DNA of 10,031 nt from QQUD01 sp039029915 (lineage in GTDB: Bacteria > Chloroflexota > Anaerolineae > Promineifilales > Promineifilaceae): NCBI GenBank assembly GCA_039029915.1, contig JBCCFD010000291.1:1-10031 (forward strand). The letters run 5' to 3'. How positions within the stretch are numbered: position 1 is the stretch's first letter; the number at the start of each line of letters is the position of its first letter. A program made the translations under genes and the position numbers. This document shows, piece after piece, positions 1-7,250 of this stretch. Under the pieces are notes generated by a model. It did no database searches. It worked only from the letters and a program-made list of their open reading frames with translations, and was not told where the DNA came from.

Positions 1-737
1 AGACCATTCGGGACTTGGCAATCACTGCGCTTAAGCAGAATAAAAAACCAAAAGCCGCTATCAAAGCAGTTCGCAAACTGCTCCACAGTATTATGGCACC
101 TTATTTAGGTGATCCCGATTATGAGACGATGGCCGTGGCGTTAGACGCCACGTTTAAAACGGGTGATGCCGAAGCGATTGAAGATTTGTGCTTAGCTATT
201 CTCAACGACCATCTTTCTAATCGAGAGCGCGTGCCAATAATGGGCGATTTCTTTACAAGAATCTGGGAGGTGACAGGTCAACCAAAGGTGTTAATGGACA
301 TCGCCTGTGCGCTTAATCCCCTCGCGTTTTTGTGGATGGATTTGCCAATAACCACTCAAATTTATGCGTATGATATTCACGAACCGCGCATTGAATTCAT
401 CAATCACTACTTTTCCCTTCAGGGGCTAGCGCCCCTGGCCAAAGTGCAGGATGTCGCCCTAGAACCTATCGTCGAATCGGCGGATGTAGCGCTTTTCCTC
501 AAAGAGATGCCCCGCTTTGCGCGTAACTATCCGGGCCAAGAACGGCTGTTATTAGAGAGCATAAAAGCTGAATGGCTCGTTTTGTCATTCCCAACCGTCA
601 GCACACACGGCGGCAGAAACCTAACCGATCGATATCGGGACTTTATGACAAAGCTGGTTGACGGACACGATTGGCCAGTCATCGAATTGTTATTTGATGG
701 GGAATTGGTTTGCTGTGTGCATAAAGGGTTAGCTTAG
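1..737 (+). CDS. Arm/Rmt/FmrO-family 16S rRNA (guanine-1405-N7)-methyltransferase-like protein, 5' partial
   Basis: This family uses S-adenosylmethionine to methylate N7 of G1405 in 16S rRNA helix 44 of the assembled 30S subunit, which blocks 4,6-disubstituted deoxystreptamine aminoglycosides. Visible hallmarks, numbered from the TTG at 15: an N-terminal helical part with KLLHSI (21-26), SNRERV (68-73, matching the STKERL element of RmtB), the SAM-binding motif DIACALNPL (95-103; family form DIACGLNPL), acidic D120 in YAYDIH, VALFLKEMP (158-166) and SFPTVSTHGGRN (191-202), then a C-terminal ELVCCVHKG strand. The frame is open through base 3 with no stop. Comparison with RmtB (about 251 residues) suggests about 25 N-terminal residues lie outside the window, so the TTG at 15 is probably internal. 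The stop overlaps the rsmE start by one base, which suggests translational coupling. Oddities are Ala for Gly in motif I and a changed stretch after GGR. Family membership is strong; the exact target base is inferred. Confidence 0.85.
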   Translation, partial: TIRDLAITALKQNKKPKAAIKAVRKLLHSIMAPYLGDPDYETMAVALDATFKTGDAEAIEDLCLAILNDHLSNRERVPIMGDFFTRIWEVTGQPKVLMDIACALNPLAFLWMDLPITTQIYAYDIHEPRIEFINHYFSLQGLAPLAKVQDVALEPIVESADVALFLKEMPRFARNYPGQERLLLESIKAEWLVLSFPTVSTHGGRNLTDRYRDFMTKLVDGHDWPVIELLFDGELVCCVHKGLA

Positions 738-1468
738 TGCATCGTTTCTTTATCTCGCCCGACTATATTGCTCCTGAAGATGTGGTTTTTCCACCTGAGC
801 AGGCCCATCAAATCCGCGTTGTTTTACGCATGCTAGTCGGAAATAAGGTGCTGGTTTTAGACAATGCGGGCATGATGTATAAGGTGGTATTAACGGCCGT
901 TACCCGTGAAAATGTCATTGGCAAGATTGAGAGCCATCAGCTCGCTATTGGTGAACCTACCATTGAGCTAACGCTTTACCAAAGCTTTCTCAAGCGGGAT
1001 AAATTTGAGCTGGTTTTGCAAAAATGCACCGAGTTAGGTGTTTCACGATTTGTTCCCATAGTCACTAAGAGAACGCTGGTGCAGTCTACTGAAATGAAGG
1101 AAAACAAGCGCAAGCGGTGGGCCACTATTTTGGCTGAAGCAGCAGAGCAATCTCAGCGAGGCAAGATTCCCAAGCTGGAAACGGCCGTAAATTTCAAGAC
1201 GATGCTAAACCAGCTGCCTCGCTACGATGCGGTGCTGATGATGTGGGAAGGGGATGGGTGCGTCTCATTAAAAACGGCCGTCGCAGAAAGAGCGGAAATT
1301 CAGAACGTGGCTGTTCTCATTGGGCCGGAGGGCGGCTGGACAGAGCAAGAAGTAGAGCTAGCCAAAGCTCAAAACGCTCAAATTATCACCCTCGGCCCCC
1401 GAATATTACGCACCGAAACAGCCGCAATTGTTGCCTCTGCGCTGGTGTTAAGTGAGTTGGAGAACTGA
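737..1468 (+). CDS. rsmE: 16S rRNA (uracil-1498-N3)-methyltransferase RsmE
   Basis: RsmE is a SPOUT-class (trefoil-knot) enzyme that methylates N3 of U1498 in 16S rRNA, next to the P-site mRNA codon, using SAM on the 30S subunit. The 243-residue product has the usual length. It begins MHRFFI, carries an N-terminal PUA-like RNA-binding part (about 1-70), then KCTELGV (96-102), EAAEQSQRG (134-142), the SAM-site IGPEGGW (195-201), and the knot signature LGPRILRTETA (219-229). The start is GTG at 737, whose G is the last base of the upstream TAG stop. AAAGGG at 723-728 serves as the ribosome binding site with 8-base spacing. rsmI follows after 8 bases, so the three genes form one transcription unit. 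Three ACGGCCGT palindromes lie inside this gene. Assignment is very secure. Confidence 0.96.
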   Translation: MHRFFISPDYIAPEDVVFPPEQAHQIRVVLRMLVGNKVLVLDNAGMMYKVVLTAVTRENVIGKIESHQLAIGEPTIELTLYQSFLKRDKFELVLQKCTELGVSRFVPIVTKRTLVQSTEMKENKRKRWATILAEAAEQSQRGKIPKLETAVNFKTMLNQLPRYDAVLMMWEGDGCVSLKTAVAERAEIQNVAVLIGPEGGWTEQEVELAKAQNAQIITLGPRILRTETAAIVASALVLSELEN

Positions 1469-1476
1469 ACAGGCCC

Positions 1477-2145
1477 ATGCTTTATCTTGTTGCAACTCCC
1501 ATTGGTAACTTACAGGATATGACCCTACGGGCGCTGGAAACGCTGCGCACGGTTGATTTAATCGCTAGCGAAGATACGCGTAAAACAGGGCGACTTTTGC
1601 ACCATTTTGAGATTAAAACGCGCCAAATCTCGTTTCATGAACACAACGAGCAGCAAGTAAGTGACAAAATTATTCGATTATTAGAAGAAGGCCAATCTGT
1701 GGCGATTGTGTCGGATGCGGGGACGCCGGGCATTTCTGATCCGGGATATACGGCCGTTCGTAAAGCCATCGATCACAACATTGAAGTGACCATGATTCCG
1801 GGGGCAACGGCCGTTGCGATGGCTGTTGTTCTATCTGGTTTGCCGGCCCATGCCTTCATTTTTCGTGGCTTTCCACCGCGCAAATCAGGTAAGCGTAAAC
1901 GTTTTATTGGGATTGATGCCGCGTCACCCCATACGCTGGTTTTTTATGAAAGCCCTTATCGACTGGTGGCTTTTTTAGAGGATGCGCTGGAGGTGCTTGG
2001 GGACCGAGAAACGGCCGTTTGCAACGAACTTACCAAAATGTACGAATCCGTTCAACGAGGTGCTTTATCTGATTTGATAGCCGTCTTCAAAGAAAACGAA
2101 CCACGCGGAGAGTATGTGGTTGTCATAGCGGGTCAAAACTCATAA
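1477..2145 (+). CDS. rsmI: 16S rRNA (cytidine-1402-2'-O)-methyltransferase RsmI
   Basis: RsmI places the 2'-O-methyl group on C1402 of 16S rRNA, fine-tuning the P site. It belongs to the tetrapyrrole-methylase fold. Motifs in order: ATPIGNLQD (6-14), SEDTRKT (31-37), SDAGTPGISDPG (79-90), PGATA (108-112), SGLP (120-123), FRGFPPRK (129-136), YESPYR (157-162) and the closing GEYVVVIAG (211-219). At 222 residues it is shorter than the E. coli protein (about 286), because it stops after the catalytic fold and lacks the extra C-terminal domain; short forms like this are common in other phyla. It starts with ATG 8 bases after the rsmE stop. A GGAG at 1459-1462 is distant (14 bases), so translation probably depends on coupling. 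It is the last gene of the methyltransferase run and converges with the DinB gene. Assignment is secure. Confidence 0.95.
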   Translation: MLYLVATPIGNLQDMTLRALETLRTVDLIASEDTRKTGRLLHHFEIKTRQISFHEHNEQQVSDKIIRLLEEGQSVAIVSDAGTPGISDPGYTAVRKAIDHNIEVTMIPGATAVAMAVVLSGLPAHAFIFRGFPPRKSGKRKRFIGIDAASPHTLVFYESPYRLVAFLEDALEVLGDRETAVCNELTKMYESVQRGALSDLIAVFKENEPRGEYVVVIAGQNS

Positions 2146-2184
2146 CGATGCTGATTTAAAACCCTGCCTAGATGCAGCTTACAA

Positions 2185-2703
2185 TTATTCCCCTTTCCGA
2201 ATTAGTTTTGCATTAAACCGATCTGGAAAAGCCTCTTCATACCCCCAAACATCTAGCTCAGGTAGGTCTATCCCCTGACTGGTTAGAAAAGTTGTTATGT
2301 CCGTTCGATGTGAAATACCGTGATAGATAAGCGACATAAAAACAAGTCGTGCCTGATAGTTAAACAGCCACACCTCATTTTCTTCATGAACATTTTGTGT
2401 TGACGATACTTGCTTTAATGTCGATAGAAATGCCGCGCTCAATTGGGTTGAATACGCGGCCATTTGTGTCAGGGTTGGGTTCTCGTTCCAGTCAAAATCA
2501 GGATTCGGAAAACGGCCGTTTATACGTTCTAAAAAACCTAATTCTGCTCGCAAGATGTGCCCAAAAGTAGCTGTGATCGATCCCACTGAACCCGGAATAA
2601 TGGCCGTAAGCAACGCCTCATTGAGCGGGGCGCAGATGATGAGAAGCTGTTGGTTAGCCCACTGATTATAGTTAGCGAATTCTAATAGCGTTGGTTCAAT
2701 CAC
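2185..2703 (-). CDS. DinB family (YfiT/DinB-like four-helix bundle) protein
   Basis: The 172-residue product looks like the DinB/YfiT-like superfamily, metal-binding four-helix-bundle proteins. Known members include bacillithiol or mycothiol S-transferases, while many are uncharacterised. Visible features are the N-terminal YNQWANQQL (12-20) helix, H49 in the GHI motif at the end of helix 2, and HGISHRTDI (128-136), which supplies H128 and H132; together these form the typical three-histidine metal site. The closing LPELDVWGYEEA (148-158) is a usual family ending. The start codon is GTG at 2701-2703, with no strong Shine-Dalgarno sequence in front. It lies 60 bases downstream of the cell-wall hydrolase gene on the same strand, so it may be co-transcribed, although the functions show no obvious link. 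The thiol partner and reaction cannot be read from the sequence. Confidence 0.85.
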   Translation of the reverse strand: MIEPTLLEFANYNQWANQQLLIICAPLNEALLTAIIPGSVGSITATFGHILRAELGFLERINGRFPNPDFDWNENPTLTQMAAYSTQLSAAFLSTLKQVSSTQNVHEENEVWLFNYQARLVFMSLIYHGISHRTDITTFLTSQGIDLPELDVWGYEEAFPDRFNAKLIRKGE

Positions 2704-2763
2704 GATAAGTCTTGACAGAAAGAATTAGTGGATCTTAAATACCCTAATCTCTTAATCAACTAT

Positions 2764-5166
2764 CTACCGTCTGCCTACTCGAGCCGCAATCCCTCGGCCA
2801 ACCCAAACCTCTTCTGCAAAATCAGGGTTAGATGCAGAAGCCACAAAGTAGGTTACACCTTGAACCGTGGGTCGTTTTTGGATTTCTTGCCAAAAGTCAA
2901 GATATTGCTGCGCTTTGCGGAAGGTGGAAGTGCCCGCTTTGTTATTGCTGGCTTCAGTAATCCAGATCGGCTTGTAGCGGAAACGACTGATGTAATCGTC
3001 TAGGACATCAATTGCTTTAGACATTGGGTATACGTTTGACCAATAAGTGTGAATCCCTAACCCATCTGCCGCCTCAACTGCTCGCCGGCTGGCCTCGATA
3101 AAGCGGATGTGGTCTTGCTTAATACCGCTCACATCAGACCCGGGTGATAAACCGGGGTAGATGTAGCGCACATTTGGAATTGCCTGTCGATACCGATTGA
3201 GAACATCAAGCCACCAATCCGCAAAGGTGGAGCCATCTTGCCACGGGCCGGTGAGACCCTCAGGAACTAAGTTTGGTTCATTGTGCAGTTCAACCGCGAC
3301 ATTTTTTCCGGGTCCAATCATATCTAAAGTGCGGCGAACATCATTGATAGTGTCATTCACAAATTGGGCAGGGCCAATGTTGCGTATGCCGCTATTTGAC
3401 CGAAATTCTAAGAAAGCTCGAATCACCCAGCTGGCGTTCGGGTGATTTTCAGACAATTTTTTGACGGCGTCAGGATCATGAAACGATAGCACTTTTATCA
3501 TGCCCGGTCTCATCTTTTTGAACTCTTCAATCTCCTTGTTGGAGATGCCAGGGTCCGCTGAGGCGTGAAGCCCAATTTTAGCGTGCCCTAACGGTTCCGG
3601 TTCAGGATTATTGACTGGTGGATTAATGGTGCGTATGGGAGATGATGCACCGGGAGCGTTGGGATCGAATGGTTTTTCAAGAATATCGTCGTCAACGCGA
3701 ACGGGGAGGTATTCGCCCTGTTCTGGCCCCGTAATAATCATTGGCTGATTGGCCGGAATAAAGCCAATGTTGTCTGCGTTGCGCCTTGGTGCTGTCCGCA
3801 GATTGATGCCATATTGCCCTGCAAAAGCGGTGCTACCTTCAACCGTTGTTGCTGCTTTAAATGCCCAGCCTGGCGTTGTGTCGTGAACTGGCTCAACAAT
3901 GGGTGGTGGTGTATCACCGGGTAGTGGGTCGGGCATTTCTACGCTGGGCGCAGGATTGGCAATATTGGCTAATTTGGAGCGATCAACGCGAACGGGCGTG
4001 TAGCTGCCTCGATTTTGGCCGGCCACTGAACCCGTGCTGCCTTCTTGGAATAGAGCGACGACAGCCCCGTTTCGGTTGGGCTGAGCGCGTAGGTTCGTGC
4101 CAAACCGACCGGAGGTCACGGTTAAGCCGCTAATTGATAAATTGCTCGTAAATGCCCATCCTAACTGTGTGTTTGTGGGTGGTTCACTGTCATCCGGTGG
4201 CAGAACAACGTCATCCGGAATATTGATTGGGCCAGAAAAATCTTGTCTTCTGACGCGTACCGGCAAATATTGGCCGACTTGTTCACCCATTATGGTGACC
4301 GAACTGCCGCCGGAGACTAAACCGATGTTTTGGCTATTGCGGTCGGCTTTGGCGCGAAGATTGATGCCGTAGCGTCCAACAACGGCCGTTTCTCCATTGC
4401 GCTGCAGGTAAGGCGAGTAGCCCCAGCCGTTTACGGCCGTGTTATCAATGGGAGGTGGCGGAGGGCTAGGTGGGTCTGGATCGGGGTCAGGTGTATTGGG
4501 TAAGGAGACCGTAGGCACAAGGACCGGTGTATATTGACCGCGAGCGTTTCCATTCAAGATCATGATCGTACCGCCGGGGACGAGGTCAATTAAACGGCCG
4601 TAAATGCTTGGTGTTGCCCTTAGATTGATCCCTTCCGAAGCAACCTGTGCTAATTCCCCAATGATGGTGATCCCGCTGGTAAAGGCCCAACCTTCGGTGT
4701 ATGGTCCTGTTGGTCGCACGATGCCAAGAAGCGGCAGTAAAAATGGTGTTGGATCGAAAATATTGTGAGGCCAATCCTTGTATTGGGCGTTTTGCTTTTT
4801 TAGCGTCAAATGTAAATGAGAGCCAAAGCTGTTCCCCGTGTCATTTGCCAATCCTAAAACCTGCCCCGCTCGAACCGTCTGGCCAACCCGAACGTGTGCC
4901 TCTTTCATATGGGCATAAATCGTTTGATACCCTTCAATGTGATTGATTTGGACGTGGATGCCATAGTTATGACCCGAGGGGTTGGTACGCACGCGAGTCA
5001 CCTGACCGGGTGCAACGGCAAAAATCCGACTGCTCATCGGGGCCATAATATCTAAACCCTCATGTCCCGGCAGGCCGAACTGACCGTAATAGGTCGGATT
5101 TGCAGCGAAGTATTGATTAATTGAACGAAACTCTGTGGGCCAAACTTCAAATTTGAATTCTGTCAC
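2764..5166 (-). CDS. Leaderless multidomain cell-wall hydrolase: M23 peptidase, four SH3-like modules, GH-A-like glycosidase
   Basis: This 800-residue protein appears built to cut peptidoglycan or another surface polymer in two ways. Residues 1-147 are an M23 (LytM-type) zinc endopeptidase with its ligands and catalytic histidines intact: GHEGLDI (34-40, H35 and D39), YAHM (84-87) and SHLHL (116-120). Four SH3-like modules follow, at about 159-217, 247-306, 336-394 and 433-491. Each opens with GWAF/GWGY, carries a GxNLRA-type core and ends in Y(L/T)PV(R/L)V, and they are joined by Pro/Asp-rich linkers. Residues from about 528 to the end look like a TIM-barrel glycosidase of clan GH-A, with E630 in ELHNEPN as likely acid/base and E738 in WITEAS as likely nucleophile. 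The GTG start is well supported by AAGGAG at 5173-5178 with 6-base spacing, and an in-frame stop lies 15 codons upstream. No signal peptide or membrane segment is present, so the export route is unclear. The glycosidase family and substrate are not determined. Confidence 0.88.
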   Translation of the reverse strand: MTEFKFEVWPTEFRSINQYFAANPTYYGQFGLPGHEGLDIMAPMSSRIFAVAPGQVTRVRTNPSGHNYGIHVQINHIEGYQTIYAHMKEAHVRVGQTVRAGQVLGLANDTGNSFGSHLHLTLKKQNAQYKDWPHNIFDPTPFLLPLLGIVRPTGPYTEGWAFTSGITIIGELAQVASEGINLRATPSIYGRLIDLVPGGTIMILNGNARGQYTPVLVPTVSLPNTPDPDPDPPSPPPPPIDNTAVNGWGYSPYLQRNGETAVVGRYGINLRAKADRNSQNIGLVSGGSSVTIMGEQVGQYLPVRVRRQDFSGPINIPDDVVLPPDDSEPPTNTQLGWAFTSNLSISGLTVTSGRFGTNLRAQPNRNGAVVALFQEGSTGSVAGQNRGSYTPVRVDRSKLANIANPAPSVEMPDPLPGDTPPPIVEPVHDTTPGWAFKAATTVEGSTAFAGQYGINLRTAPRRNADNIGFIPANQPMIITGPEQGEYLPVRVDDDILEKPFDPNAPGASSPIRTINPPVNNPEPEPLGHAKIGLHASADPGISNKEIEEFKKMRPGMIKVLSFHDPDAVKKLSENHPNASWVIRAFLEFRSNSGIRNIGPAQFVNDTINDVRRTLDMIGPGKNVAVELHNEPNLVPEGLTGPWQDGSTFADWWLDVLNRYRQAIPNVRYIYPGLSPGSDVSGIKQDHIRFIEASRRAVEAADGLGIHTYWSNVYPMSKAIDVLDDYISRFRYKPIWITEASNNKAGTSTFRKAQQYLDFWQEIQKRPTVQGVTYFVASASNPDFAEEVWVGRGIAARVGRR
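3694..4692 (-). repeat. Four tandem SH3-like modules within the hydrolase
   Basis: The coding sequence contains four copies of a module of about 60 residues, at 4516-4692, 4249-4428, 3985-4161 and 3694-3870. Each starts GW(A/G)(F/Y) and contains (Y/F)G(I/T)NLR in copies 2-4 (EGINLR in copy 1), with a hydrophobic/Gly turn and a closing YTPV or YLPV strand. Spacers are Pro-rich. Copies differ clearly in sequence, so the array is old rather than a recent tandem duplication. Such modules usually bind peptidoglycan or other surface polymers. Confidence 0.8.
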
Positions 5167-5172
5167 GGAGAA

Positions 5173-5178
5173 CTCCTT
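5173..5178 (-). promoter_or_regulatory. Ribosome binding site that fixes the GTG start of the hydrolase
   Basis: On the - strand the sequence reads AAGGAG, then six bases, then GTG (5164-5166). This is the strongest Shine-Dalgarno sequence seen in the window. It shows that the leaderless N-terminus of the hydrolase is real and not a mis-called start. Confidence 0.8.
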
Positions 5179-5454
5179 GTTTTTTGCTGTGGACTGTAAG
5201 CGATTGGTCTAGCTTAAGACTTGATTAAGCCCTAACTGATTCTCTTTTCTCTTTATGTTATGCGCTTCTCGTTGCTGTTTAGGTGACATGTTACGGTGAA
5301 TTTTATGTTTAGTCAAATAGATGTGCTGATTTATAGCGAGCCGTTTATACTCGTCTGATATCAGTGATCAAGAAGTTCATTGGTAAATGGAAAGAAGTTG
5401 TTTGAATTGATTTTTAGCAACGCTTTCCGTTCACATAAAAACGAAGGAAAAACG
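5179..5454. promoter_or_regulatory. Divergent intergenic region between hydrolase and dehydrogenase
   Basis: This AT-rich stretch must hold promoters for both flanking genes, which point away from each other. On the + strand, TATACT at 5346-5351 is a fair -10 match, but the bases 17 upstream (GTGCTG) are a poor -35. A GAAGGA at 5443-5448 is the ribosome binding site of the dehydrogenase. On the - strand I find no convincing -35/-10 pair. No conserved riboswitch or long inverted repeat was recognised. Confidence 0.35.
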
Positions 5455-6213
5455 ATGGATTTTACAAATAAAACGGTTTTAATAACTGGTGCATCTCGTG
5501 GTATTGGGCGAGAAACGGCCGTTCAGTTTGCTAAGCGGGGTGCAAAAGTGGCCGTGCATTTTAATAGCAATCGTCAAGCGGCTGAAGAGACAATTGGCTT
5601 ATTAGCCGGAGATGGGCACTGCATTGTGCAGGGCAATATTGGTGAGCCTGAGGCTGTAAAGCGGTTTGTTGATGATGCAGTTTCTGTTTTAGGTCGAATT
5701 GATATCTTGGTTAATAATGCCGCTATCTATGAAGACCACCCACTGGCTGAGGTAGATTATGAAACATGGCAAGCTCAATGGGAAAAAATTATTGGCATTA
5801 ATTTGCTTGGTTCTGCTAATGTCAGCTACTGTGCTGGCCGCCACATGATTGAACAAGGATACGGCCGTATCGTCAATATCTCTTCGCGCGGTGCGTTTCG
5901 GGGTGAGCCAACCTCACCTGCTTATGGAGCTAGTAAAGCGGCGCTAAACGCCATGAGCCAATCATTAGCAAAGCATTTAGCACCTCACAATGTGTTCGTG
6001 GCTGTTGTTGCTCCAGGATTTGTGGAAACTGATATGGCGCAAGAGATTTTAGATAGCCCGCGTGGTGAGTTTCTCAAGAATGAATCGCCCCTTAAGCGAG
6101 TCGCAAAACCAGAAGAGGTGGCTTATACGGCCGTTTTTCTCGCTTCTGAAGGGGCTGAATTTATGACGGGTTGTGTTGTGGACGTAAATGGAGCATCTTA
6201 TTTGCGGACGTGA
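5455..6213 (+). CDS. Short-chain dehydrogenase/reductase (SDR), FabG-like
   Basis: This 252-residue protein is a classical SDR: an NAD(P)-dependent oxidoreductase of the Rossmann fold, probably a cytoplasmic tetramer as usual for the family. Motifs are TGASRGIG (11-18, cofactor binding), NNAA (87-90), N115 in IGINLLGS, catalytic S143/S144 in NISSRG, YGASK (157-161, catalytic Y157 and K161) and APGFVETDM (186-194). HFNSNR (35-40), after the second strand, hints at NADP(H) preference. The ending FMTGCVVDVNGA matches FabG-type 3-oxoacyl-ACP reductases, but fatty-acid genes are absent nearby, so the substrate cannot be named. ATG at 5455 is chosen because GAAGGA lies 6 bases ahead and the residues before it, back to a TTG at 5380, have no family counterpart. 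The stop is 3 bases before a strong hairpin. Confidence 0.92.
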   Translation: MDFTNKTVLITGASRGIGRETAVQFAKRGAKVAVHFNSNRQAAEETIGLLAGDGHCIVQGNIGEPEAVKRFVDDAVSVLGRIDILVNNAAIYEDHPLAEVDYETWQAQWEKIIGINLLGSANVSYCAGRHMIEQGYGRIVNISSRGAFRGEPTSPAYGASKAALNAMSQSLAKHLAPHNVFVAVVAPGFVETDMAQEILDSPRGEFLKNESPLKRVAKPEEVAYTAVFLASEGAEFMTGCVVDVNGASYLRT

Positions 6214-6216
6214 TGC

Positions 6217-6274
6217 GCAATGTTACAGGGTCAACCGGCATATTGTTAGATGCTGGTTGACCCTGTAACATTGC
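6217..6274. terminator. 25-bp hairpin between convergent genes, possible bidirectional terminator
   Basis: The left arm 6217-6241 and right arm 6250-6274 pair over all 25 positions with a single G·U wobble (6237 with 6254), around an 8-base loop. It begins 3 bases after the dehydrogenase stop and ends 11 bases before the stop of the convergent PLP enzyme, so it suits a shared transcription stop. No run of T follows either arm, so it is not a textbook intrinsic terminator. It could instead be a dispersed palindromic repeat or an RNA-stabilising stem. Confidence 0.65.
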
Positions 6275-6285
6275 CGCTAAAACCG

Positions 6286-7248
6286 TTATGCCTTAAAAAA
6301 TTGTTCCATCATTCCAAAATCAACGTTTCCACCGCTAAAAATAACGCCTACACGCTTTCCCTTCGGTTTAAAATTGCCAGAAAAAATGGGGGCTAGGGGC
6401 ACTGCGGCACTGGGTTCAATCACTATTTTCATCCGAGACCAAACGAACTTTAACGTCTCGATAATTTCTTCTTCAGTTGTGGTCATCATGTCGGCTAGGT
6501 AGCAACGCATGATTTCGAGGTTCCGTTGACCAATGTACCGTACGCGTAACCCATCAGCAATCGTGTTTGGAATATCAGGAAAGGTGATAATTTGATTTTC
6601 ACGCCAAGATTGATTGGCATCAGCCGCATTCGCTGGTTCAACACCAATAACTTGGCAGTTAGGGTAAATATGGGCGGCCGCTAATGCTGTACCACTGATT
6701 AGACCCCCACCGCCCACAGGAGCAAATAGATAGTCCAGTTCTCCCACTTCTTGGAGGAGCTCAAATGCGGCCGTGCCCTGCCCTGCAATTAAATTGTCAT
6801 CGTCGTAGGAGTGTACAAAAGTAAACTCGTCTTTTTCCACCAAGGCTTGGGTGACGGCTTCCCTTTCTGCGCCGGGGCAAAGAACAATATTGGCGCCATA
6901 ATCGGCCGTTGCTTCTTTTTTGACCGCAGGCGCATTGTCTGGCATGACAATCGTTGTTTGAATTCCTAGAAGTTTTCCTGCTAGGGCAATGCCTTGGGCA
7001 TGATTGCCGCTTGAGTGCGTGACAACGCCCGCCTGCTTTTGAGGTTCGCTAAGCTGGCTGAGCACGTTGTAGGCACCGCGGAACTTAAATGCCCCAACTC
7101 GCTGATAATTTTCACATTTTATAAAAATTTGAGCGTTGCACTGTGTATTCAAGGTGCGTGACTGCATGACGGGGGTTTTGTTTACGATACCGTTTAATCG
7201 GCGGGCTGCTTTTTCTATTTCAGATGGAATTAAGGTAGTTATTGACAC
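6286..7248 (-). CDS. PLP-dependent serine/threonine dehydratase family enzyme, serine-racemase-like
   Basis: This is a fold-type II PLP enzyme of 320 residues that, by family, racemises L-serine or removes ammonia from serine, threonine or hydroxyaspartate. Visible residues are the PLP lysine K55 in GAFKFRGA (53-59), SSGNHAQG (79-86), the phosphate-binding GGGG loop (179-182) and SGGN (305-308). Two traits point to serine racemase rather than plain threonine dehydratase. The second Ser in SSGNH (S80) matches the re-face base of mammalian racemase, where dehydratases have Ala, and EPANAAD (204-210) matches the Mg/Ca ligand pattern E, +4 A, +6 D. There is no C-terminal ACT domain, which argues against biosynthetic IlvA. 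The start is GTG, 2 bases after the stop of the acetyltransferase, so the two are co-transcribed. Threo-3-hydroxyaspartate dehydratase is the main alternative. Confidence 0.88.
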   Translation of the reverse strand: MSITTLIPSEIEKAARRLNGIVNKTPVMQSRTLNTQCNAQIFIKCENYQRVGAFKFRGAYNVLSQLSEPQKQAGVVTHSSGNHAQGIALAGKLLGIQTTIVMPDNAPAVKKEATADYGANIVLCPGAEREAVTQALVEKDEFTFVHSYDDDNLIAGQGTAAFELLQEVGELDYLFAPVGGGGLISGTALAAAHIYPNCQVIGVEPANAADANQSWRENQIITFPDIPNTIADGLRVRYIGQRNLEIMRCYLADMMTTTEEEIIETLKFVWSRMKIVIEPSAAVPLAPIFSGNFKPKGKRVGVIFSGGNVDFGMMEQFFKA

Positions 7249-7250
7249 AA

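Noticed and set aside
15..17. TTG at 15 as the true start of the FmrO-like gene
   Set aside because: The frame is open upstream to the window edge, and comparison with RmtB and ArmA calls for about 25 more N-terminal residues, including the helices ahead of the KLLH segment.
2728..4946. Several open frames of 80-90 codons antisense to the hydrolase gene
   Set aside because: They show no recognisable motifs, lack ribosome binding sites, and lie opposite well-supported peptidase, SH3 and glycosidase coding sequence.
5380..5454. Extended N-terminus for the SDR starting at TTG 5380
   Set aside because: ATG at 5455 has a good ribosome binding site and gives the standard SDR N-terminus; the extra 25 residues have no family counterpart.
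6286..7248. Biosynthetic threonine deaminase IlvA
   Set aside because: At 320 residues it lacks the C-terminal regulatory ACT-like domain, and it has the racemase-type SSGNH rather than SAGNH.
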